A stretch of 12,840 nucleotides of DNA, taken from contig CANPVW010000101.1 in assembly GCA_947581745.1 (NCBI GenBank), forward strand, positions 1-12,840, in the 5' to 3' direction. The translations under genes and the position numbers were made by a program. This stretch comes from Candidatus Benthicola azotiphorus. Its GTDB lineage: Bacteria > Gemmatimonadota > Gemmatimonadetes > Palauibacterales > Palauibacteraceae. The notes beneath the pieces were generated by a model. That model was given only the letters and a program-made list of their open reading frames with translations, did no database searches and was not told where the DNA came from. Below, in pieces: positions 6,143 to 12,426 of the stretch (the first letter of the stretch is position 1; every line of letters begins with the position of its first letter).

Positions 6143-8227
6143 ATGTCCAATCGACTGATTAACGAGAAGAGCCCCTACCTCCTGCAGCACGCGCACAACC
6201 CGGTGGATTGGTATCCGTGGGGAGATGAAGCGTTTGAGGCTGCCCGCGCGCTGGATCGACCGATCTTCCTGTCGATCGGCTATGCCACCTGCCACTGGTG
6301 TCACGTGATGGAACGCGAGTCCTTCGAGGACCCGGATGTGGCCCGGCTGATGAACGAGACGTTCGTCAACGTCAAGGTGGATCGGGAAGAGCGGCCGGAC
6401 GTCGACGGGATCTACATGACGGTCGCCCAGCTCACGACGGGACGCGGGGGGTGGCCGCTCACGATACTGATGACCGCGGACCGGGTCCCGTTTCTCGCCG
6501 CGACCTATATCCCGAAGGAGAACACGCACGGTCGGGTCGGAATGCTGGAGCTGATCCCCGGGATCAGCCAGGCGTGGCGGGAGAACCGTGGCGCGCTTCT
6601 CGACTCCGCGGCCTCCGTTCAGGAACACCTGGTCCGGATGGCCTCGTCCGACTTCGGTGGGCGTGCCCTCGGAGCGGAAGTGCTGCGCCAGACGTTCAGC
6701 GAGCTGGCCGCATCGTACGATCGCCAGCACGCGGGATTCGGCTCGGCTCCCAAGTTCCCGACTCCGCACCGCCTCCTTTTCCTGCTCCGCTACTGGAAGA
6801 GGACCGGGGTGACGCAGGCGCGTGACATGGTGGAACGGACCCTGGACGCGCTTCGCGCCGGAGGAGTGTTCGATCAGATCGGGTTCGGGTTCCACCGGTA
6901 CTCGACCGATCGTGAATGGCTGGTCCCGCACTTCGAGAAGATGCTCTACGACCAGGCCATGCTGATGCTGGCGTACGCCGAATCGGTCGAGGCATCGCCG
7001 ACACTCGGGAGAAAGGCGGTCGTGCGGGAGATCGCGCACTACGTGCGGCGAGACCTGACGTCGCCCGAGGGGGCTTTCCACTCGGCGGAGGACGCGGACA
7101 GCGAGGGTGAGGAAGGCCGTTTCTACCTGTGGTCTCTCGCCGAGGTCGAGGAGGTACTGGGCGAGCCGTTGGCCCGTCTCGCGGCCAGCATCTGGAACCT
7201 CGAGAAAGGCGGGAACTTCCGGGACGAATCGACCGGGGAGGCGACCGGCCTCAACATCCCGCACCTGGCAGGTTTCGCCGCCGGCGAGTCCGCGGCGCGG
7301 GCAGGGCCGCCCGACGAGGTGGCGGAGCGGCTGGCAGAAGCCCGGGCTCGCCTGTTCGAGCGGCGTGAGACGCGTGAGCGCCCGCTGCTCGACGACAAGG
7401 TGCTCACCGACTGGAATGGCCTGATGATCGCCGCCCTGGCCCGCGCGGGGCGCGTCCTGGCCGACCCTGATCTCACCGGAGCGGCCGTCAGGGCGGCCGC
7501 CTTCATCCAGGACCACCTCTGGAGGGACGGGGAGCTGCTGCACCGGTATCGAGACGGCGATGTCGCTCTGCCATCCAACCTCGACGACTACGCGTTCCTG
7601 GCCTGGGGCGAGATCGAGCTCCACCAGGCGACGCTGGAGCCCGAGCACCTGCGCCGTGCCGTGCGCGCCACGGACCTGATGATCGAGCGGTTCCTGGACG
7701 CGGAGAGGGGCGGGTTCTTCTTCGCGACGGCGGACAGGGAAGACCTGATCGTCCGGCAGCGGGAGGCATACGACGGGGCGGTGCCGTCAGGCAATTCGGT
7801 CGCGCTCTACAACCTCCTCCGGCTGGCCCGCCTGACGGGTCGACCGGAATACGAGTCACTCGCCTCCAAGGCGGCCGCCGCGTTCTCCCGGCAGGTCGCC
7901 GCGCAGCCTTCGTCCTTCTCTTTCTTCCTGTGCGCGCTCGACCTGGCGATCGGCCCGTCCCAGGAGCTCGTGATCGTCGGCGACCGCACCGCCGTGGACA
8001 CGCAGGCTCTCATCGCAGTGGCACGCGAGGGGTACCATCCGAATCGGGTCGTGCTGTGGCGCCCGCCCGGGTCGGAAGGGGCGGCCCTGGCTGAGCTCGC
8101 GCCCTTCACGAGCGGATTCGACCTGCTGACCGGCGGCGCGGCGGCGTATCTGTGCTCCGGCTTCGCGTGCGAGCAGCCGGTTTCGAATCCCGACGAGCTA
8201 CGTCAGCTGATTCTGACGACTGCTTGA
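6143..8227 (+). CDS. Thioredoxin-domain protein of the YyaL / SPATA20 (DUF255) family
   Basis: A 694-residue protein, matching the family's usual 670-750. Residues 1-165 form the DsbH-like thioredoxin domain. It starts with NRLINEKSPYLLQHAHNPV and has the redox-type motif C50-H-W-C53 within GYATCHWCHVMERESF, then NVKVDREERPD (76-86) and GGWPL (102-106). The rest is an alpha/alpha-barrel resembling N-acylglucosamine 2-epimerases and six-hairpin glycosidases. It carries the family signatures HFEKMLYDQ (263-271), FHSAEDADSEG (312-322), DWNGLMIAALAR (423-434) and YDGAVPSGNS (543-552). No signal peptide is seen, so it is probably cytoplasmic. The family's biochemical role is not established, and a redox or sugar-related function is inferred from the folds. 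I chose the ATG at 6143 because homology begins there. The ribosome site is weak. It converges with the TerB-dodecin gene, leaving a 7-base gap. Confidence 0.93.
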   Translation: MSNRLINEKSPYLLQHAHNPVDWYPWGDEAFEAARALDRPIFLSIGYATCHWCHVMERESFEDPDVARLMNETFVNVKVDREERPDVDGIYMTVAQLTTGRGGWPLTILMTADRVPFLAATYIPKENTHGRVGMLELIPGISQAWRENRGALLDSAASVQEHLVRMASSDFGGRALGAEVLRQTFSELAASYDRQHAGFGSAPKFPTPHRLLFLLRYWKRTGVTQARDMVERTLDALRAGGVFDQIGFGFHRYSTDREWLVPHFEKMLYDQAMLMLAYAESVEASPTLGRKAVVREIAHYVRRDLTSPEGAFHSAEDADSEGEEGRFYLWSLAEVEEVLGEPLARLAASIWNLEKGGNFRDESTGEATGLNIPHLAGFAAGESAARAGPPDEVAERLAEARARLFERRETRERPLLDDKVLTDWNGLMIAALARAGRVLADPDLTGAAVRAAAFIQDHLWRDGELLHRYRDGDVALPSNLDDYAFLAWGEIELHQATLEPEHLRRAVRATDLMIERFLDAERGGFFFATADREDLIVRQREAYDGAVPSGNSVALYNLLRLARLTGRPEYESLASKAAAAFSRQVAAQPSSFSFFLCALDLAIGPSQELVIVGDRTAVDTQALIAVAREGYHPNRVVLWRPPGSEGAALAELAPFTSGFDLLTGGAAAYLCSGFACEQPVSNPDELRQLILTTA

Positions 8228-8234
8228 AGCACGT

Positions 8235-8978
8235 TCAGCGCTTGTCGAGCACCGCTTTCAGCTTCACGTGCCAGCGGCCCACTTCGCCGCCCGCGATCTC
8301 CGCCTCCAGCGCCGTGAGCTCGACCCGCTTGAGCCCGGGCAGCACCGTGCTCGCTTCGACGAGAGCGTCCGAGACGGCACCCTCGATCGACTCCTCGGAG
8401 GATCCGGCGATCTCCAGTTTGATCTCCTGCGAAGCGACCAGAATGTCGTCCGACGACACGACGGTGGACAGGTAGCGCTGCCTGGCCCGCCGCCGACCCT
8501 CCTCGAGAGTGCGATCGGCGGAATCCGGGTCGATGTTCAGCCCGTCTCGAATGCTCTGAAGGAACACTTCTTCATCCGGATCGAGCCGGTGATCGGAGAG
8601 CACCTCGTCGACGGCGGCGCCGTATACCGCACACGCGACTTCTTCGTGGACTTCGGATGCCACCCCGTCCGGCAGCGCGAGGATCTCCCTCAAGTGGGTG
8701 AGGTCCGCGACCTCGGCGTCGCTGAGAGCACGATCCACGAGGCAGAACTCCAGGTACCTGCGATACAGGTCCCGGCACTGCGACTGGAGGCGCGACATCT
8801 CCAGTCCGTGCTCCGTCGCGATCGCCCTCACCCTGTCGCCCGTGACCGCGGCAAGCTCCGGGGAGCCGGCGAGGAGGGCCTCGATGTCGCGTGCGGCCGC
8901 CCCACGGGCCTTACGGCCGAGCAGGCGGGAGCCCAACCCTCCCTGGCTTCCGGGGGTGCTCTCGAACGGTCCTGTCAT
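8235..8978 (-). CDS. TerB-like domain fused to a dodecin-like domain
   Basis: A 247-residue protein. After a Gly/Ser-rich start, residues about 60-165 are all-helical and resemble TerB/Tic110-type domains. They include two similar acidic turns introducing helices, DRALSDAEVADL (82-93) and DHRLDPDEEVFL (129-140). Residues about 180-245 match the dodecin fold: strand QEIKLEIAG (184-192), the GSSEESIEGAV motif (192-202), helix, KRVELTALEAEIAGG (217-231), then RWHVKLKAVL (235-244). Dodecins are about 65-70-residue flavin or CoA-binding proteins that form dodecamers. Here the tryptophan that stacks on flavin (in the LRWFEV-type motif) is replaced by Arg218, so flavin binding is doubtful. The start is strongly supported by AGGAGG (8985-8990), 6 bases before the ATG. 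No signal peptide or membrane segment is seen. Domain calls are from memory of family patterns; the fusion itself is in one uninterrupted frame. Confidence 0.85.
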   Translation of the reverse strand: MTGPFESTPGSQGGLGSRLLGRKARGAAARDIEALLAGSPELAAVTGDRVRAIATEHGLEMSRLQSQCRDLYRRYLEFCLVDRALSDAEVADLTHLREILALPDGVASEVHEEVACAVYGAAVDEVLSDHRLDPDEEVFLQSIRDGLNIDPDSADRTLEEGRRRARQRYLSTVVSSDDILVASQEIKLEIAGSSEESIEGAVSDALVEASTVLPGLKRVELTALEAEIAGGEVGRWHVKLKAVLDKR

Positions 8979-9134
8979 GCTCGACCTCCTGCTGGCAAGC
9001 GGGTCTGTGTGAGTACGGGCCGAAGGAGAATGATGTCCCCGCGTGGATCGGGCAATCGGGTCACCCCGGTCGTGCCACCTGAGCCCCCTCGGTATGTTGC
9101 CCGTCGGTCAGGCGGTGCGCCGCTCACGCCCGAC

Positions 9135-9146
9135 TGTCGCGCGACA
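9135..9146. promoter_or_regulatory. 12-bp perfect palindrome upstream of psuG
   Basis: TGTCGCGCGACA lies 4 bases before the psuG ribosome site, in the divergent region shared with the TerB-dodecin gene. A repressor bound here would block psuG. This is an inference from position and symmetry. No convincing promoter hexamers were found in 8979-9161. Confidence 0.35.
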
Positions 9147-9161
9147 ATAACGGAGGCAGAG

Positions 9162-10064
9162 ATGGAGAGGTTCCTGGACGTCCGGGTCGAGGTGGCCGCC
9201 GCCCTGGCCACCGGTCGACCGGTCGTCGCGCTCGAAAGCACCGTTCTTTCGCATGGCCTTCCGCACCCGATCGGCCTCGAGGCGGCGGCCGCGATGGAGG
9301 CCGCGGTCCGGGACGAGGGAGCGGTCCCGGCCGCCATCGGGTTACTGCGCGGTCGAGTGGTCGTCGGGTTGACGCCGGATGAGATCGAAGAGCTGTCCTC
9401 AGGCGTTCAGGTGGCCAAAGTGAGCGTGAGGGACATCGCGCCGGTGATCGCAGCCCACCGGCCCGGGGCCACGACGGTGGCGGCAACGGCGAGCCTCGCC
9501 CGGACCGCCGGCATCCGTATCCTGTCGACGGGAGGAATCGGCGGGGTGCACCGGGGCGGGGAGGACAGTCTCGATGTCTCGGCCGACCTGCACGCTCTGG
9601 CCCGGACTCCGATCGCGGTCGTCTGCTCGGGCGCGAAGTCCGTGCTCGACCTCGGCCGTACGCTGGAGACGCTGGAGAGCCTGGGTGTGCCCGTGATCGG
9701 GTACGGCACCCACGAGTTTCCCGCCTTCTATTCGGTGGAGAGCGGTCTCCCCCTGGAGCACCGGGCCGATGATCCGCGGGAGGTCGCCGCCATTCTGAGG
9801 GTGCACGCAGCGCTGGAGAGGAGACAGGGAGTCGTGGTGGCGCAGCCCCCGCCGCCGGGCACGGCGATTCGTCTCGCGGAGGTCGACACCTGGATCCGGG
9901 AAGCCCTGGAGGAGGCGAAGTTGGCGGGAATCCGCGGAAAGGAGGTCACCCCGTTCCTCCTGGAGAGTCTCGCCCGGTCAAGCCACGGAAGGACGCTGGA
10001 GACCAACCTGGCCCTCCTCGAGGCGAACGCCCGCCTCGCCGCCCGCATCGCGGTCGAGCTGTGA
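9162..10064 (+). CDS. psuG: Pseudouridine-5'-phosphate glycosidase
   Basis: Reversible cleavage of the C-C glycosidic bond of pseudouridine 5'-phosphate to uracil and ribose 5-phosphate, in the cytoplasm. The 300 residues fit the family (about 300-312). Signature stretches are present in order: VALESTVLSHGLPHP (22-36) with the catalytic-type Glu25, AKVSVRDI (85-92) with Lys86, TVAATASLA (105-113), ILSTGGIGGVHRG (120-132), DVSADL (138-143) with the metal-binding-type Asp, CSGAKSVLDL (155-164) with Lys159, GYGTHEFPAFY (180-190), TPFLLE (263-268) and TLETNLALLEANA (278-290). The start at 9162 has GGAGG 5 bases upstream. No pseudouridine kinase (PfkB family) or transporter lies beside it in this window, so the kinase step would be encoded elsewhere or substrate would come from another route. 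Nothing is missing from the core, and I expect an active enzyme. Confidence 0.96.
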   Translation: MERFLDVRVEVAAALATGRPVVALESTVLSHGLPHPIGLEAAAAMEAAVRDEGAVPAAIGLLRGRVVVGLTPDEIEELSSGVQVAKVSVRDIAPVIAAHRPGATTVAATASLARTAGIRILSTGGIGGVHRGGEDSLDVSADLHALARTPIAVVCSGAKSVLDLGRTLETLESLGVPVIGYGTHEFPAFYSVESGLPLEHRADDPREVAAILRVHAALERRQGVVVAQPPPPGTAIRLAEVDTWIREALEEAKLAGIRGKEVTPFLLESLARSSHGRTLETNLALLEANARLAARIAVEL

Positions 10065-10087
10065 TGGGCCGAGCCGAAGCTCCCGGA

Positions 10088-10378
10088 TCAGTGAAGCAGG
10101 TCGTTGAGAATCTGCGTCCTGGAGTCCAGGTCCCGGATCGCCGACGTGAGTGAGTCGGCTGCCCGGTTCCGGCCCCTGTCCCGCAGTTCCTTTCGCTCCT
10201 CGAGCAGGATCTCACGCAGGTGACGCACGGCATCGATGCTGAGACGGGCCACGGCTTCCGCTCCCAGCTTGCCATATCGGGGCAGCCCCGCCTCTCGGCG
10301 CATCTCCCGCAGGTAGCGCCGCCTGATGCTCCAGATGACCAGGCTCTCGGCGAACGATGTGTCTCGGCTTCTCGTCAT
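10088..10378 (-). CDS. 96-aa hypothetical protein
   Basis: Small basic, strongly helical ORF starting MTRSRDTSFAESLVIWSIRR. It contains REMRREAGLPRYGKLGAEA (24-42) and a long charged helix (about 44-96, LREILLEERKELRDRGRNR and beyond), possibly a coiled coil. It has no Cys, signal peptide or membrane segment. I do not recognise it. The coding pattern is good from the ATG at 10376-10378 to the TGA, while the open frame further upstream is low-complexity and less gene-like, so I placed the start here. The ribosome site is weak (GAGAG adjoining the ATG). It converges with psuG (23-base gap) and lies 95 bases downstream of another small co-oriented ORF. Confidence 0.55.
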   Translation of the reverse strand: MTRSRDTSFAESLVIWSIRRRYLREMRREAGLPRYGKLGAEAVARLSIDAVRHLREILLEERKELRDRGRNRAADSLTSAIRDLDSRTQILNDLLH

Positions 10379-10473
10379 CTCTCGAGCAGACGCTCCGTGT
10401 GAGGAAAAGGTCACGCAGCACCTGCGGGGCACGCATACAGACTCGACCGTCGGGGCGGCCCGGGCAAGAGCCG

Positions 10474-10647
10474 TCACGCGGCGTCCTTCCTGCCGAGGCG
10501 AGCCAGAGCCAGCAGTTCGGCCTGTCGAGCCCGCTCCGACGGCTCTCGATGGGTCGGTGCTCCGCCCGCCGGGCCCCGGGGATCCGCTCCTCTGCGGCCC
10601 TCCTCCAGCTCGAGGACCAGTCTCTTGAACCAATGCCAGCGATACAT
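10474..10647 (-). CDS. 57-aa hypothetical protein
   Basis: Small basic ORF beginning MYRWHWFKRLVLELEEGRRG and ending LLALARLGRKDAA. A Trp/Arg-rich amphipathic N-terminal helix (1-17) is followed by a Gly/Pro/Arg spacer (18-38) and a second helix (39-53). GGAGGAG lies 7-9 bases before the ATG at 10645-10647, which is the main reason to believe it. The same frame is open further upstream to 10902, but there it overlaps the SRPBCC gene and looks non-coding. The amphipathic N-terminus could bind membrane, which is speculative. The family is unknown. It lies downstream of the SRPBCC gene on the same strand, separated by 127 bases with a hairpin. Confidence 0.5.
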   Translation of the reverse strand: MYRWHWFKRLVLELEEGRRGADPRGPAGGAPTHREPSERARQAELLALARLGRKDAA

Positions 10648-10746
10648 ATCGTTGCTCCTCCGTTCGCATTCTGAAATCCGGTTGCTCCAGGCCGCCGGCA
10701 ACTTCGCCAGCGTCCTCGTCTGGAGATGCGTCGTTTGTGCGCTCGA

Positions 10747-10762
10747 CCGGACGCGAGTCCGG
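10747..10762 (-). terminator. Hairpin just after the SRPBCC gene
   Basis: CCGGAC (10747-10752) and GTCCGG (10757-10762) form a perfect 6-bp stem with a 4-nt loop, 12 bases past the SRPBCC stop on the minus strand. There is no following T-run, so the terminator role is tentative. Confidence 0.4.
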
Positions 10763-10774
10763 GAGAACGCTCGG

Positions 10775-11236
10775 TCAGCGGTCCGACAGAAGGTGGGTCG
10801 TGACCTCGGCCCGGTGATCGAAGATCCGGGCGAGCTGCTTTCGCACGATGGGCAGGCCGGCGGCACCCACCGGTCCGAACGGGAGCCGATATCGCACCTC
10901 ATCCTGGATCCACGTGCACGCAGCGTCGTCTCGATCCTCGATGAACCGGTGGGTGTGGATCCACACCCGGTAGGGGCCTCGCACCTGTTCGTCCACGAAA
11001 CCGCCGGGGGGATCCCATTGGGAGATCAACGTCCGCCAGGTGAGCGGAACTCCCCACAGGCGCAGCCGGTAGTCGATCAGCGTCCCCTCCCGCATGTCGA
11101 TCGGGAGAGGCGTCAGTATCCGGAACCGAAGCTCCGGGGGCGTGATCCGCTCCAGATTGGAGGCATCCGAGAAGAAACCGAATACTTCATCGATCGGTCG
11201 CTTCACCTTCATGGTACGGCGCAGCGTGCCGTTCAT
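10775..11236 (-). CDS. SRPBCC (START-like) family protein
   Basis: A 153-residue protein with the helix-grip fold of the SRPBCC superfamily, which binds hydrophobic ligands in a central cavity. Typical features are the N-terminal strand then RPIDEVFGFFSDASNLERITPP (about 14-35), a GTLIDYRL strand (51-58), WRTLISQWDPP (67-77), VDEQVRGPYRVWIHTHRF (81-98) and the C-terminal helix from about 125 on. The length is normal for the group. Proteins of this subgroup are often found near photolyase and LitR genes, which matches the neighbours here; the ligand is unknown. I chose the ATG at 11234-11236, preceded by AGAGG, because family homology starts there. An ATG 16 codons upstream (11284) is open but has no ribosome site. 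It is divergent from the photoreceptor-repressor gene, so it is a likely target of that regulator. Confidence 0.85.
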   Translation of the reverse strand: MNGTLRRTMKVKRPIDEVFGFFSDASNLERITPPELRFRILTPLPIDMREGTLIDYRLRLWGVPLTWRTLISQWDPPGGFVDEQVRGPYRVWIHTHRFIEDRDDAACTWIQDEVRYRLPFGPVGAAGLPIVRKQLARIFDHRAEVTTHLLSDR

Positions 11237-11301
11237 CGTGCCTCTCGTGCGAAGCAACAGGATTCGAGTGGGAGTCGACGGCATGTCCGCAAGCGAATTA
11301 T

Positions 11302-11357
11302 TGTCAATGTAATATCCAGAGTATGTACTTGACAGAATGGGTACGTGGCTCGATCAT
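11302..11357. promoter_or_regulatory. Inverted repeat and promoter-like hexamers between the SRPBCC and CarH/LitR genes
   Basis: TGTCAA (11302-11307) and TTGACA (11329-11334) are perfect inverted copies 21 bases apart, in the most AT-rich patch of the region. The inner flanks (TGTAATA and the reverse of TATGTAC) are also similar. On the plus strand TTGACA, 17 bases, then GATCAT (11352-11357) make a -35/-10 pair (6/6 and 4/6 matches) directed at the regulator gene. An operator overlapping its own -35 would suit an autoregulating MerR-family repressor that also controls the divergent gene. Binding itself is inferred. Confidence 0.5.
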
Positions 11358-11416
11358 GCGGTCGGGACCACCGTTCCGTTCAACCCGTGTCCAGCTTCCG
11401 GAATGGCCGCGCAGAA

Positions 11417-11424
11417 AGAGGAGT
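11417..11424 (+). promoter_or_regulatory. Shine-Dalgarno supporting a TTG start of the CarH/LitR gene
   Basis: AAGAGGAG ends 6-7 bases before the TTG at 11431 but 15-16 bases before the next ATG at 11440. Spacing therefore favours TTG, as for the dehydrogenase gene at the left end. The difference is only three residues. Confidence 0.5.
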
Positions 11425-11430
11425 CGCACA

Positions 11431-12399
11431 TTGCCCCCCATGAACGGACACTCGACGTCGGAGAAGCGGCACCCCATCCAGGTGGTGGCGAAACGCACCG
11501 GGCTGACGGCTGACGTCCTTCGCGTTTGGGAGAAGAGGTACGAGGTGGTGGAGCCGGGCCGATCGAGCGGTGGGCATCGGCTCTACTCCGACCAGGACGT
11601 CGAGCTTCTGGGTCTCCTGAAGAGAGCGACATCGGCGGGTCGGAGAATCAGCCGGGTGGCGGACATGTCGCTCGAAGAGCTTCAGGGACTGGTCCAGGAG
11701 GACGCCGCCGCGGCGGTGCACCGCCGCCGGGAAATGGAAACTGGCCTGTCCTCTGCCCCGGAGGTCTACCTGGCCGCCTGCCTCACATCGGTGGACACTC
11801 TCGATGCAGCGCGGCTCGAGATGACGCTGATGCGAGCCGCCGTCGCGCTGTCGGCGCCGATGCTGATCGAAGAGGTCGTGGCGCCTCTGCTCGCCGGGAT
11901 CGGTGACAGGTGGCAGCACGGGAAGCTGAGCCCGGGCCACGAGCACCTGGCCTCGGCAGTCATTCGGCGCGTTCTCGAGTCACTCGCGAGCTCGGCGATG
12001 CCCGGCCCCGGGGCGCCCGGCCTCGTCGTCGGGACGCCGGCCGGACAGGCGCACGAGTTCGGAGCGCTCTTCGTGTCGGCCGCGGCCGCAGTGCAGGGGT
12101 GGCACGTGACGTATCTTGGTGCCAGCCTGCCTGCCGCCGACTTCGGTGAAGTGACGCGAGCCACAGCTGCCGCGGCCGTCGCGGTCAGCCTGGTGTTTCA
12201 GACGGACGACCCGAGCGTGGCGAAGGAGCTGGAGGCGCTCCGAGCCGCGATCGGGCCCGATCTTCCGATCCTCGTGGGCGGGCGAGCGGCGCCTGCCTAC
12301 CGAGATGCCATCGAGTCGATCGATGCTCGTCTCGTATCGAACCTCGAGGACCTGCAGAAGACCCTCGCCGCGATTGAGCAGGACTCGATCCGGGTCTGA
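11431..12399 (+). CDS. CarH/LitR-type MerR regulator with B12-binding photoreceptor domain
   Basis: A 322-residue regulator. A MerR-type winged helix occupies about 14-83: VVAKRTGLTADVLRVWEKRY (18-37), EPGRSSGGHRLYS (41-53). A helical bundle (about 108-190) and a cobalamin-binding Rossmann domain (about 196-320) follow. The Wx9EH signature of adenosylcobalamin-sensing CarH/LitR proteins is present (W161, E171, H172). The cobalt lower-ligand motif appears as QAHEFG (206-211) with His208, Gln replacing the usual acidic first residue, followed by TYLGASLP (227-234) and VGG (282-284). Known members tetramerise with adenosylcobalamin in the dark, repress photoprotection genes, and fall off DNA when light breaks the Co-C bond. 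The residue after W161 is Gln162, where the Thermus protein has the histidine that caps cobalt after photolysis. Neighbouring SRPBCC and photolyase genes support a light-response role. Start choice TTG versus ATG (11440) is uncertain. Confidence 0.9.
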   Translation: MPPMNGHSTSEKRHPIQVVAKRTGLTADVLRVWEKRYEVVEPGRSSGGHRLYSDQDVELLGLLKRATSAGRRISRVADMSLEELQGLVQEDAAAAVHRRREMETGLSSAPEVYLAACLTSVDTLDAARLEMTLMRAAVALSAPMLIEEVVAPLLAGIGDRWQHGKLSPGHEHLASAVIRRVLESLASSAMPGPGAPGLVVGTPAGQAHEFGALFVSAAAAVQGWHVTYLGASLPAADFGEVTRATAAAAVAVSLVFQTDDPSVAKELEALRAAIGPDLPILVGGRAAPAYRDAIESIDARLVSNLEDLQKTLAAIEQDSIRV

Positions 12400-12426
12400 G
12401 GCGGCCTGCCGTGACCTGATGGATCC

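Noticed and set aside
5813..7648. 611-codon open frame on the minus strand
   Set aside because: It is antisense to the YyaL-like gene, whose family motifs are unambiguous. The product has no recognisable domain and its upper half only mirrors the codon bias of the sense gene.
8268..9161. Long N-terminal extension of the psuG frame
   Set aside because: It runs antisense through the TerB-dodecin gene. The ribosome site and the family N-terminus both place the start at 9162.
10379..10902. Longer upstream versions of the 96-aa and 57-aa frames
   Set aside because: They overlap each other or the SRPBCC gene, lack ribosome sites, and have a non-coding residue composition.
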